Positions 42,380 through 50,545 of a stretch of 64,000 nucleotides of DNA are shown piece after piece (positions within the stretch are counted from its first letter, which is position 1; each line of letters starts with the position of its first letter). The position numbers were made by a program, and so were the translations under genes. Origin of the DNA: BMS3BBIN04 sp964552465 (lineage in GTDB: Bacteria > Electryoneota > Electryoneia > Electryoneales > Electryoneaceae); contig CAZKGR010000019.1 of the NCBI GenBank assembly GCA_964552465.1, positions 1 to 64,000 on the forward strand. The letters run 5' to 3'. A model generated the notes under the pieces. That model made no database searches. It saw only the letters and a list, made by a program, of their open reading frames with translations, and had not been told where the DNA came from.

Positions 42380-43447
42380 TCAATGCATCACAGGTTCGTT
42401 AACACTTGTCCACACAGATTCGGCGAGTTTACGGAACACATCGCCGACAGGATTGTCTTGAGCAGCGGCCGGTTTGCCGGCATCAGATCCTTCACGGATC
42501 TCAGGTTGCAACGGGATTTCACCAAGGAATGGTACCCGTTGACGCAGGGCTTCCCGTCTCGCACCTCCGCTGGAAAATATATCGTAGCGCTTCCCGGTAT
42601 CCGGCGCAAGGAAATAACTCATATTTTCGATAAGACCCAACACCGGTACTCCAACTTTCTGGAACATGCCGATCCCCTTGCGGGCATCAATCAACGCCAA
42701 TTCCTGCGGTGTGGTTACCATGACCGCGCCGGTCAACTTCACTTTCTGGGAAACGGTTAGCTGAATGTCGCCGGTTCCCGGAGGCATGTCGAGAATCAGC
42801 ACATCCAACTCGCCCCAGGTAACATCACGCAACAACTGCTCCACAGCGCTGGAAACCATCGGTCCACGCCAGACGAGCGGAGTATCGCTGTCCACCAGAA
42901 CGCCCATGGTCATTGCTTTAACGCCGTACGCTTCCATCGGCTTCAGCTTGTTCTCACCCTGAGCGGGTTCAGGATCACTGTCGAGGCCGAGCAACATCTG
43001 GATTGATGGGCCGTAAATATCGGCGTCCATCAAACCAACATTCAGCCCGAGCTTCGCGAGCCCAATGGCGAGATTGGCTGCGACGGTAGATTTACCCACC
43101 CCACCCTTTCCTGAAGCTACGGCGATGACATGCTTCACTGAGGGAAGCAGGTCGGGCGCGTCGCTGGTTTCACCTTGAGCGGTGTTCGCCTGAGGATTAT
43201 GCTGACTGACTTGAATGTCTACATTCTCAACACCAGCCGCACTCAGGGTTTTGCCAACCTGTTCAGCGACCGCCTGGCTGATGGTTTCGTCGGACGTTGA
43301 AAACTCGAGGGATATAGTTACCTGCGGGCCTTCAGCTTCAATGCCCCGGACAATCCCGAAGCGGACAATATCCCGAGTGTAGCCGGGATATGGAATCTGC
43401 TTGAGCAGATCTTCAATCTCTTTAGCGTTCAGTTGCTTGTTTGGCAT
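42380..43447 (-). CDS. mrp: Mrp/NBP35-type Fe-S cluster carrier ATPase
   Basis: A 355-aa P-loop ATPase that binds an Fe-S cluster and passes it to apoproteins. The N-terminus is a DUF59 domain (LLKQIPYPGYTRDIVRFGIV), then comes the deviant Walker A ASGKGGVGKSTVAANLA (about residues 112-128) and the family motifs GLMDADIYGPS, VLILDMPPGTGDIQLT and LIENMSYF. The CxxC pair of some Mrp proteins is replaced around residue 280 (FLAPDTGKRYDIF has no cysteines), so cluster binding at that site is uncertain. Start ATG at 43447; an upstream in-frame ATG at 43456 is possible. First gene of the Fe-S operon. Confidence 0.93.
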   Translation of the reverse strand: MPNKQLNAKEIEDLLKQIPYPGYTRDIVRFGIVRGIEAEGPQVTISLEFSTSDETISQAVAEQVGKTLSAAGVENVDIQVSQHNPQANTAQGETSDAPDLLPSVKHVIAVASGKGGVGKSTVAANLAIGLAKLGLNVGLMDADIYGPSIQMLLGLDSDPEPAQGENKLKPMEAYGVKAMTMGVLVDSDTPLVWRGPMVSSAVEQLLRDVTWGELDVLILDMPPGTGDIQLTVSQKVKLTGAVMVTTPQELALIDARKGIGMFQKVGVPVLGLIENMSYFLAPDTGKRYDIFSSGGARREALRQRVPFLGEIPLQPEIREGSDAGKPAAAQDNPVGDVFRKLAESVWTSVNEPVMH

Positions 43448-43692
43448 GTGTCTCACGTGAAAATTGAATTCTGACGGACTTTATCTTCTTTAACGAACGT
43501 GCCTCTTTTCAGAACGGGCAAGGTAAGCTCGGATGGTCAGAGTTGAAACCCGTCGCTCCTGAAATCAATGCTTGATGCGTACGGAAAAACAGCAGTTGAC
43601 CCATCTTGAACCCGTATATTTATCTGTCATCCACGACTCGCATGGCATGATGTTTGTACCCATCTGCAGCAGCCATGATGATGTGAAACGAA

Positions 43693-43873
43693 ATGCTGAA
43701 AAGAGTCAATTCCCCAGACTCCGACCAAACTTTCGTTCGCTCGTCTTTCAAGGTTTGAACCTGAGGAAGCGCTGGGACGTTCCCTGCGCGTGCTCCATGG
43801 CAACCAAATCGACTATGACGTATTTAAACAGCGTGGTTATCGTATAATAACTGTGGAGACTTCTCTACTCTGA
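43693..43873 (+). pseudogene. Possible small gene split by a frameshift
   Basis: An ATG at 43693 opens a 21-residue frame (MLKRVNSPDSDQTFVRSSFK) that stops at 43756-43758 within GGTTTGAACC. In the +1 frame the reading continues without stop to 43873 and reads like protein (EEALGRSLRVLHGN, DYDVFKQRGYRIITVE). Joined, they would give about 60 aa. No Shine-Dalgarno is visible. It could be a decayed gene, an assembly error or chance; the second part has no start codon of its own. Confidence 0.3.
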
Positions 43874-43928
43874 CGCATAACTATCGTAAGGCTGGAAGAA
43901 ATCCGCACACACCTGACACAGGTATTTA

Positions 43929-44387
43929 ATGAACGCCATTAAGCAAGAACGTTTCGATTTCACACTCGCGATACTACTGACAACACTCGTTGTTGTCAGC
44001 GCGATCATGGTCACCAAAGTCATGTTCGCACCGAGTGACCGTGACGCCGTCATCGCCGCCTTGAGTGAAACCGGCGAAGAAATTCTTGCAGCAGCCAAAA
44101 CGTATCCCGACCGGGCACACCTCTTCAATTCTCCATCTCAGAATGATTCGGCGACCATCACGCAGACATCCGAGGGATCATCTCCTGAATCCGGTCCGTT
44201 CACAGGCCTGCGTTTTGATCGCATCGGATATTTTGATCGGTTGAGTCCTGATGCCCGTACCTACCACACTGAAACGGGTCGGTTTTCTCTGCAAGTTTCG
44301 CCTGACGGACAATCCTTCACACTGACCGCCTATGGTCCGGAAGAAGTATCGATCCAGTGGCACGGGCGGGTGGAAGAAATAGAATAG
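43929..44387 (+). CDS. Single-pass membrane protein, possibly pilin-like
   Basis: A 152-aa protein with a short charged N-terminus (MNAIKQERFDF), one transmembrane helix at about residues 12-32 (TLAILLTTLVVVSAIMVTKV), a helix (RDAVIAALSETGEEILAAAK), a low-complexity Ser/Pro stretch and a beta-rich end (GRFSLQVSPDGQSFTLTAYG). This resembles the layout of type IV pilins, but the prepilin-peptidase motif GFTLIE is absent (RFDFTLA stands there), so that label is tentative. It is followed 58 bp later by the lipoprotein gene at 44446. Confidence 0.6.
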   Translation: MNAIKQERFDFTLAILLTTLVVVSAIMVTKVMFAPSDRDAVIAALSETGEEILAAAKTYPDRAHLFNSPSQNDSATITQTSEGSSPESGPFTGLRFDRIGYFDRLSPDARTYHTETGRFSLQVSPDGQSFTLTAYGPEEVSIQWHGRVEEIE

Positions 44388-44445
44388 CTAGATTACTGTT
44401 TATAGGTTTTATCTTGGGATATCCTTCGAACCGAAGGGGCAACAC

Positions 44446-45336
44446 ATGTGCCGTGCACTCCTTGTAGCAACTCTCCCCTTATTGTTGATTGTTTTGTCAT
44501 GCAGCGAAACTCACGAAACCGTATCCAAAGACATCGCCAACCCTGATTATTACCTGCCGCAGAGCAAAACATCCGATCCTGGTGAATTCGCCCGGCTGTA
44601 CGAGGATCTGCCTCAAGACAACGACTCGCTGGTTGATCTGATCAAGAGCCAGTTGATTCACCCTCTCGAAGTTGGCCGATATGGGGATGCCATCCCTGAA
44701 GAACGAAGCTACGAAGATACCCTGTATACTTCCGCCGAGCAGATGCTGAATGGCCTGGTCGGGTACGATTCCTTGGGCTTAACCTTTTCCAGAGAACTCA
44801 GAAACCGGCTGGTTGTGGCTTGTTTTCATCACAGCCTGCTCTTCGCTTCAATCGTTCGTGAGCGAGGGACTCCGGTGAGGATGCGCTTCGGATTCGCTCC
44901 GTACATCGGCGAAATGGTGGGTATGGATGTCAATATATCGCATGTGGTTTGCGAGGTCTGGAACGATGACGAATCGCGCTGGATGTATATCGATCCTGAT
45001 CGCAACATGGTCGACTTTGACAGCGCAGATTTTCTTACAGGAGCGGAAGCGTGGCAGATGATGCGAGATGGCAGCCTTGACATGAATAAAACCCGTTCCG
45101 CATTCTACAATGCTGAACGGGCGGTTCTCGACATGTTGCGCCTGGATCTGCACTACGCTCTGCGTAGCGAAATCATGTACTGGTCTGAAGACGGTCCACC
45201 AGATGTTCCAGAGTTCACCGATCTCACGGACGCAGATCTTCAGATCCTTGATCATATCGCCCAGCTGATGAAACACGCGGGCGGGCATGTCGATGAACTC
45301 GAGATCTTGAGAAGGGACGTAGAATTCTTGAAATAG
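44446..45336 (+). CDS. Lipoprotein with transglutaminase-like fold
   Basis: A 296-aa lipoprotein (signal LLVATLPLLLIVLSC, acylated Cys 19) with a ribosome site (GAAGGGG, about 44432). The middle carries a transglutaminase/papain-like triad: Cys 126 in RLVVACFHHSLLFASIVRER, His 166 in NISHVVCEVWNDDESRW and Asp 183 in YIDPD. Such periplasmic proteins act as peptidases, cross-linkers or sugar-linked hydrolases; the substrate is unknown. The C-terminus is helical (LTDADLQILDHIAQLMKHAG). All triad residues are present, so it is probably active. Confidence 0.78.
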   Translation: MCRALLVATLPLLLIVLSCSETHETVSKDIANPDYYLPQSKTSDPGEFARLYEDLPQDNDSLVDLIKSQLIHPLEVGRYGDAIPEERSYEDTLYTSAEQMLNGLVGYDSLGLTFSRELRNRLVVACFHHSLLFASIVRERGTPVRMRFGFAPYIGEMVGMDVNISHVVCEVWNDDESRWMYIDPDRNMVDFDSADFLTGAEAWQMMRDGSLDMNKTRSAFYNAERAVLDMLRLDLHYALRSEIMYWSEDGPPDVPEFTDLTDADLQILDHIAQLMKHAGGHVDELEILRRDVEFLK

Positions 45337-45477
45337 GCATTGTAAGCGTCAGACGGTACTACCAACGACTCATCCTTCCGAGCCCAATTCCCTCATCTCT
45401 GGACGAAGACAAAATCCCGTTGTACTTTGCGCGGCACGACTATCCCACGAACTGTGATTACAACTCTAGAGGAACTC

Positions 45478-47163
45478 ATGGCCAAGGTTGTCGAGTGCGT
45501 GCCAAACATCTCTGAAGGCCGCGATAAAAACATAATTGACGCGTGCGCGAATGCCGCCGCCGCGGTGGACGGCTGCACCCTGCTCGACGTCGATCCGGGC
45601 GCGGACACCAACCGCACCGTGATCACGCTCGCCGGTGAGCCGGAAGCCGTACTTGAAGGCGCGTTCCAGCTGATCGCGATGAGCCACAAGCTGATTGATA
45701 TGAGCAAGCAGACCGGCGCCCACCCACGTGCGGGCGCGACCGATGTCTGCCCGTTTGTCCCTGTGTCTAACATGACGATGGACGAGTGCGTTGAACTCGC
45801 CAAGCGTTTGGGAAAACGTGTCGGTAACGAGCTCGATGTCCCCGTTTACCTGTACGAGTTCGCGGCCTCAAAACCCGAGTGGGCGAACCTCGCCGTTGTT
45901 CGGAAGGGCGAGTACGAAGCCTTGCCGCGCAAGATGTCCGACCCAGAGTGGAAGCCGGATTTCGGTCCGCATGAGTTCCGTCCGAAGTTCGGCGCGATGC
46001 ACATCTCGGCCCGCAAGTTCCTGATCGCGTACAACATCAACCTGAACTCGACCTTCGCCCGCTTGGCGAAAGACATTGCGCTCAAGATTCGTGAACAAGG
46101 TGCGCTGTTGCGTGACGAAAAGCGTCAGATTGTTCGCAACGAAAAGGGTAAAGGCAAGAAGGTGCCTGGCCTGTTCAAAGCGTGCAAGGCGGCTGGCTGG
46201 TATCTCGCCGATTACCACGTCGCCCAGGTGACGATGAACCTCACCGATCCGGATGTAACGCTCGCCCACCACGTATTCGAGAAAGTTCGTGAGCTGGCGC
46301 AGGATCAGGGAACGCGGGTCACCGGTTCGGAAATCGTCGGCCTGGTCCCGTTGGAAGCGATGCTCGAAGCCGGACGTTACTACCTGAAGAAGCAGAAGCG
46401 CTCGGTCGCGTTGCATGAACGGGAAATCGTCCAAATAGCAATACAGTCCATGGGACTCAACGAGATTTCAGAGTTCGACATGGACAAGAAGATCGTCGAA
46501 TACGCGATCCGGGAAGGTGACGGCGGCGAGCTGGCGAACATGACCCTGGTCGAGTTCAACGATGAACTGGCATCCGAATCCCCCGCCCCGGGCGGCGGTT
46601 CGGTGGCGGCGCTGGTTGGTTCGCTGGGCGCTTCGTTGGCCGCGATGGTCGGCAACCTGACGCATGGCAAGTTTGAATACGAAGAAGCATGGGACGAAGT
46701 CGAAGCTGCCGGTGTGACCGGGCAGGCGTTGAAGGCAAACCTGTTGCACGCGATTGATGCTGACACGGACGCGTTCAACGCCGTCATGGCTGCCAATCGC
46801 CTGCCGGACAAGACCGATGAGCAGGCCGCAGCCAAGGCGAAAGCCGTTGATGACGCGAACAAGACCGCAACCCTGATCCCGTTCAGCGTGTGCGAAGATT
46901 CGTTGGCGACATTCGACCTGATCGATGTAGTCGCCGCAAAGGGTAATCCGAACAGTGTCAGCGACGCCGGTGTAGCCGCGTTCTGCGCGCATACGGCCGT
47001 GCATGGTGCGGCGCTGAATGTCCGCATCAATTTGCCGGGCATCGAGGACAGTGCATGGGCGGACGAGAAACGCGCTCAAGTCAAGGCGATAACAGACGAA
47101 GCCGACAAACGATTGCAGCAGGTTCGTGACCAGGTTGACAAGGTGCTCGCGTCACAGCAGTAG
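45478..47163 (+). CDS. ftcD: Fused glutamate formimidoyltransferase/formiminotetrahydrofolate cyclodeaminase
   Basis: A 561-aa bifunctional enzyme of histidine breakdown and one-carbon metabolism. Residues 1-330 are the transferase (AKVVECVPNISEGRDK, LDVDPGADTNRTVIT, GAHPRAGATDVCPFVPVSNM), which moves the formimino group to tetrahydrofolate. From about residue 355 (MTLVEFNDELASESPAPGGG, SVAALVGSLGASLAAMVGNL) follows the cyclodeaminase that forms methenyl-THF and ammonia. The fused layout is that of animal FTCD and some bacteria. Start ATG at 45478 with AGAGGA upstream; the in-frame extension to 45427 is unlikely. No hut genes are in the window, so a role in folate one-carbon recycling is as likely as histidine use. 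Confidence 0.94.
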   Translation: MAKVVECVPNISEGRDKNIIDACANAAAAVDGCTLLDVDPGADTNRTVITLAGEPEAVLEGAFQLIAMSHKLIDMSKQTGAHPRAGATDVCPFVPVSNMTMDECVELAKRLGKRVGNELDVPVYLYEFAASKPEWANLAVVRKGEYEALPRKMSDPEWKPDFGPHEFRPKFGAMHISARKFLIAYNINLNSTFARLAKDIALKIREQGALLRDEKRQIVRNEKGKGKKVPGLFKACKAAGWYLADYHVAQVTMNLTDPDVTLAHHVFEKVRELAQDQGTRVTGSEIVGLVPLEAMLEAGRYYLKKQKRSVALHEREIVQIAIQSMGLNEISEFDMDKKIVEYAIREGDGGELANMTLVEFNDELASESPAPGGGSVAALVGSLGASLAAMVGNLTHGKFEYEEAWDEVEAAGVTGQALKANLLHAIDADTDAFNAVMAANRLPDKTDEQAAAKAKAVDDANKTATLIPFSVCEDSLATFDLIDVVAAKGNPNSVSDAGVAAFCAHTAVHGAALNVRINLPGIEDSAWADEKRAQVKAITDEADKRLQQVRDQVDKVLASQQ

Positions 47164-47194
47164 GAATGTGCAGTTTATTGATTGTTGAGATAAT

Positions 47195-47223
47195 GCCGCG
47201 CTGTTACTGCGCGGCTTTTTCTT
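47195..47223 (+). terminator. Rho-independent terminator after ftcD
   Basis: GCCGCGC (47195-47201), loop TGTTACT, GCGCGGC (47209-47215), then TTTTTC. Confidence 0.92.
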
Positions 47224-47425
47224 TACAGCTCGGATTTTGGATCATGAACCGCGGGTACTTAAGGCCGTTGTAGACGCAAGGAGAGCGGAGAGTCAAGCGA
47301 GCGAAAAATGAGAGACAAACTCCTGAAAAGCTTGTAAACAGACACTTACGGGTAGTAGTATTATTTCCGACAGCCACTGGTGTAGAAGGCCAGGGCACCT
47401 AGCTCTACGGGAAGTGAATAGAATC

Positions 47426-47632
47426 ATGCCGCAAGGTACCGTGAAGTGGTTCAATGAAGCCAAGGGATTTGGTTTCATTGAGATGGAAGATGGCCAGGAT
47501 GTGTTCGTTCACTTCAGTGCCATTGAAGGCTCCGGTTTCAAAACCCTCAAAGAGGGCGAACCGGTAGAATTCGAACTGCAGCAAGGACAAAAGGGCCCGG
47601 CCGCAGGTAACGTGAGGCGGCTGAGCGACTAA
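47426..47632 (+). CDS. Cold-shock protein (first of two)
   Basis: A 68-aa single-stranded nucleic-acid-binding protein of the CspA family that melts RNA structure. RNP1 (KGFGFIEM) and RNP2 (VFVHFSAI) are intact and the length is standard. The start MPQGTVKWFN at 47426 is preferred; an in-frame GTG at 47414 lies in the conserved GGAAGTGAAxAGAATC leader shared with the second copy. The two products differ at only a few residues (SGF/NGF, EGE/EDE, final SD/SE). A 200-nt untranslated stretch precedes it, as is usual for csp genes. Confidence 0.95.
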   Translation: MPQGTVKWFNEAKGFGFIEMEDGQDVFVHFSAIEGSGFKTLKEGEPVEFELQQGQKGPAAGNVRRLSD

Positions 47633-47655
47633 TCACATATCGCTTTTCCGGCTTA

Positions 47656-47685
47656 GGGGTTGACCGGTCAGGTCAGCCTCTTTTT
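47656..47685 (+). terminator. Rho-independent terminator after the first cold-shock gene
   Basis: GGGGTTGACC (47656-47665) and GGTCAGCCTC (47671-47680) pair through two wobbles around a 5-nt loop, followed by TTTTT. Confidence 0.85.
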
Positions 47686-47822
47686 GTTGGATAACGGTGT
47701 TAAGGCTTACCCGTTGATCAATCTAATTCCTAGTTATAAATGATAATTAGGTAGGTGTGCTGCGGGATAGCGGGCCGGTCGAGAGCCAAAAGGGATATAT
47801 ATTTGGAAATTCCGTCTAATTG

Positions 47823-47873
47823 GTCGTACTATTACGACTGATAGCCTCGGCTAGTCTGTCGGGGCGCTTTTTT
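47823..47873 (+). promoter_or_regulatory. Attenuator-like leader of the second cold-shock gene
   Basis: GTCGTA (47823-47828) pairs with TACGAC (47833-47838). The CGAC at 47835-47838 can instead pair with GTCG at 47858-47861, closing a second stem with AGCC/GGCT inside (47843-47846, 47849-47852). GGGCGC and a T6 run (47868-47873) follow, 25 bp before the start. The two folds are mutually exclusive, as in a transcription attenuator. Confidence 0.5.
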
Positions 47874-47898
47874 CGTTTTACAGGAAGTGAAAAGAATC

Positions 47899-48105
47899 AT
47901 GCAGCAAGGTAAAGTGAAGTGGTTTAATGAAGCCAAGGGATTTGGTTTCATCGAGATGGAAGATGGCCAGGATGTGTTTGTGCATTTCAGCGCCATTGAA
48001 GGCAACGGCTTCAAGACTCTGAAAGAGGATGAGCCAGTTGAGTTCGAACTGCAGCAAGGACAAAAGGGCCCGGCCGCAGGTAACGTGAGGCGGCTGAGCG
48101 AGTAG
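47899..48105 (+). CDS. Cold-shock protein (second of two)
   Basis: A 68-aa CspA-family protein, nearly identical to the product at 47426 including both RNP motifs. The nucleotide sequence just upstream of the start (GGAAGTGAA then AGAATCATG) is also conserved with the first copy, pointing to recent duplication of gene plus translation-start region. The leader is attenuator-like. It ends in its own terminator (48126-48157), so the two genes are separate transcription units. Confidence 0.95.
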   Translation: MQQGKVKWFNEAKGFGFIEMEDGQDVFVHFSAIEGNGFKTLKEDEPVEFELQQGQKGPAAGNVRRLSE

Positions 48106-48125
48106 TTATAGAGCGCTTTTCCGTG

Positions 48126-48157
48126 AAGAGGCTGTTCCGTAAGGAACAGCCTCTTTT
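48126..48157 (+). terminator. Rho-independent terminator after the second cold-shock gene
   Basis: GAGGCTGTTCC (48128-48138), loop GTAA, GGAACAGCCTC (48143-48153), then TTTT; flanking AA and TT extend the stem. Confidence 0.92.
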
Positions 48158-48210
48158 GGTTTATGATCATCTATCACAAGTATAACTGAATGATTCCCCA
48201 TTGATCCCGG

Positions 48211-49611
48211 CTACAGATGGGAACGATTCATGAGGATCGTATCATAGTCTACGGCTCCACCAATGGGATGAAACTCGCCGTGTGATATTTCTTCCTCATA
48301 TCTTAATGCAAGATTCCCGCGAGCGATCTGATCTAACGCGCTAAGTGCGCGATCCACATCCTCTTCGCTGGTGTACAATCCGAATGACGCGCGCACAGCA
48401 CCTGGAATGAGCGATTTGCTGCCATTACGGACACGTTCCGAGAACGCTCGAGCTTCAGCTTCGCCGACCTCCATCATCGAGAGCACAAATGGGTGAGCGC
48501 AGAAGCAGCCGTTACGCACACCGATTCCATGCTCGTACGCTAGCGCCGCCGCAACCAGCGCATGCGGAATGTCGCCGAGGTTGAACGCGATTACGCCCAG
48601 CCGACGTTCGAGCTGGTCCGAGCCGAGACCGTACAGTTTCGCGTCATCGATCTGAAGCAGACCGTCAACAAAGCGCTTGCTCAGGCGCCGTTCAGCCTCT
48701 TCCAGAACATCCCAACCGATCTCCTGCAGCTCACGCATCGCCGCTGCCATTGAAACCATGCCGACGACATTCGGGCTGCCAGCTTCGTCCCGATCCGGCG
48801 GATCAGCCCAGAAAACGGCGTCCGGCTCAACAGCTTTGACTGCCCCGCCGCCGCGCACGGATGGTTCAGTATTCGCGAAGAATTCATGTGACCCAATCAA
48901 CGCACCGCCACCCATCGGCGCGTACATCTTGTGTGCGCTGAGCATCAGGAAATCAATCCGATCATCCTCGCCAGATCCCGCCATACGGATCGGGAGGTGT
49001 GGGGCCAGCTGGGCAGCATCGATCGCGATGGGGATACCGTACTTGTGCGCGACACGCGCGAGTTCGTGAATTGGCTGCACAGTGCCAGTAACATTTGACG
49101 CCCCGGTCACACTGACCAGGCGAGCGCGCCCGGCCTCCTTGTCTAACGTGCGATCAAGATCGTCCGGATCGATCTCGCCCGCCGAGCTGACCGGAACGCG
49201 CGCAACCTGGCCACGGTTTCGCCACGGCAGGTCGTTGGCGTGATGCTCGGCGTGGCTGATGACCACGCTCTTGTCGTTATCAAACGGGAATTTCGCCGCG
49301 AGACGATTAATCGCATCAGTGGTGTTGTGGGTCAGTACGACGCAATGATAGTCAGAATCCGCGCCAACAAATTGCATCGTTTGCTTGCGGGCGAGTTCAT
49401 ACCAAGCGGACGCGAGCTGACTCTTGTATCCAGCGCCGCGGTGGATGCTGGCGTACCAGTCGAGCATGTGGTTGGTTTCTTCGCGAGCGGAAACCAGCGC
49501 AGGCGTGGACGCGGCGTTATCCAGGTTAAGATAAGGGACATGTGATCCATCGTGAATCGGGGTCAGTGTGTCTGCCCCGACTATCCGTTTCCGCAGTTCC
49601 GCTGTTGTCAT
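48211..49611 (-). CDS. Class V aminotransferase/cysteine-desulfurase-like PLP enzyme
   Basis: A 466-aa PLP enzyme. Motifs: LDNAASTPALVSA at the N-terminus, VVLTHNTTDAINRLA, VISHAEHHANDLPW, SVTGASNVTGTVQPI, IAIDAAQLAPHLPI, and the Schiff-base Lys in FLMLSAHKMYAPMG. These are the marks of the SufS/CsdA/NifS branch. In the C-terminal part GVRNGCFCAHPF supplies Cys residues at about the position of the desulfurase catalytic Cys, so sulfur transfer is plausible, but other activities of the family cannot be excluded. Start ATG at 49611 has GGAG five bases upstream; the longer frame to 49725 is unlikely. Confidence 0.85.
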   Translation of the reverse strand: MTTAELRKRIVGADTLTPIHDGSHVPYLNLDNAASTPALVSAREETNHMLDWYASIHRGAGYKSQLASAWYELARKQTMQFVGADSDYHCVVLTHNTTDAINRLAAKFPFDNDKSVVISHAEHHANDLPWRNRGQVARVPVSSAGEIDPDDLDRTLDKEAGRARLVSVTGASNVTGTVQPIHELARVAHKYGIPIAIDAAQLAPHLPIRMAGSGEDDRIDFLMLSAHKMYAPMGGGALIGSHEFFANTEPSVRGGGAVKAVEPDAVFWADPPDRDEAGSPNVVGMVSMAAAMRELQEIGWDVLEEAERRLSKRFVDGLLQIDDAKLYGLGSDQLERRLGVIAFNLGDIPHALVAAALAYEHGIGVRNGCFCAHPFVLSMMEVGEAEARAFSERVRNGSKSLIPGAVRASFGLYTSEEDVDRALSALDQIARGNLALRYEEEISHGEFHPIGGAVDYDTILMNRSHL

Positions 49612-49772
49612 CAAAACTCCGCAAGGTGCTGGATAGAAAATTTGAAGAATACGTATGAGATGTGCAGACGGTAAGATCGACGCACATAGCTTGGGATGGT
49701 GGAGCCATGAGCCGTGCAGAGTCAAGAGGGACGAGGTTGATAGCAGAAAAACAGGAGGTAATATCGATCAAA

Positions 49773-49798
49773 GGGACACATTCAGGAGAATGTATCCC
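49773..49798. repeat. GGGACA hairpin repeat
   Basis: GGGACACATTC (49773-49783), loop AGGA, GAATGTATCCC (49788-49798), one C/A mismatch. Same loop size and similar stem as the hairpin at 41707. Confidence 0.7.
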
Positions 49799-49831
49799 CG
49801 GTGTATTTGAAAATCTGAGGGGATGATCCCA

Positions 49832-50218
49832 TTATCCCGGTATTATCGTGTTGGGAGAATCGAGGTTTACCGTCAGACGCTCAGCCCGTTCGACCACACC
49901 GGCGTGCGGGACGACCGGGAATCTATTGGCGACGCCGAGCTGATGGAAACGCATCTGCACAAACCACGGCACTTCTGCGAGAATCAAATCGCCGCCCTGC
50001 TCATGTAACAAACGTTGGACGCTGAGCAGTGTGGCAAACAGAGTGTAGTGCAGGAATTTCATGTCGCCGAGGGTAAGCACAATACGTTTCGCCCCTTGAC
50101 CAATCAATTCTTCCAGCACTTGTTCCAGCCCGCCACCGAGGTCCATATCGAGAGCTTTGCCGCCGTGCACAAATGCCGTGCGACCATGAATTCGCCGTGC
50201 GTAACTGAGAAACGTCAT
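49832..50218 (-). CDS. STAS-domain protein lacking the phosphorylatable Ser
   Basis: A 128-aa stand-alone STAS domain, the fold of anti-sigma-factor antagonists such as SpoIIAA. The pattern KRIVLTLGDMKFLHYTLFATLL, then LHEQGGDLILAEVPWFVQ and LGVANRFPVVP follows the family, but the DSSG site that kinases phosphorylate reads LHYT, so the usual switch is absent or moved to the Thr. ATG at 50218 with GGAG upstream; a TTG at 50254 is less likely. No anti-sigma factor or sigma factor gene is nearby, so the partner is unknown. Confidence 0.75.
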   Translation of the reverse strand: MTFLSYARRIHGRTAFVHGGKALDMDLGGGLEQVLEELIGQGAKRIVLTLGDMKFLHYTLFATLLSVQRLLHEQGGDLILAEVPWFVQMRFHQLGVANRFPVVPHAGVVERAERLTVNLDSPNTIIPG

Positions 50219-50545
50219 TAAATCTCCAAGGTTGTTTCTCAGTTTACAAGGCAAGCTGTATGCCGAAGCGCATCTTGTTAATAATCATATATTTACAAAA
50301 CCACGTAATCTGACAGTGGGAACAAGTTTATCTGCGCGGGCGGTGAATCTTGCCGCAACAAATTTTCTGATCGGCAGAAATTCAATGTTTTCAAGCAAAA
50401 CAATCCCGGTAAACCGTTAATGGTCCACACTGCTTTTTGTACCAATTGTTGATTGATTGCAGGTGCTCAAACGGAACTGGAACAGACATTAAAAGGACGC
50501 ACAGAGGCTTGAACACTCATATCTTTTGTTAACAGAGAAGCAGGT
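50219..50545. other. Divergent intergenic region
   Basis: About 330 bp, A/T-rich between 50275 and 50420, with no gene or clear hairpin. It separates the STAS gene (minus) from the acetyltransferase gene (plus) and should contain both promoters. Confidence 0.4.

Noticed and set aside
43572..43847. A 91-codon plus-strand frame upstream of the pilin-like gene
   Set aside because: TTG start, no ribosome site, unconvincing composition; another frame in the same stretch looks more protein-like.
45868..47079. Long minus-strand frames opposite ftcD (188-220 codons)
   Set aside because: Shadows of a conserved bifunctional enzyme gene.
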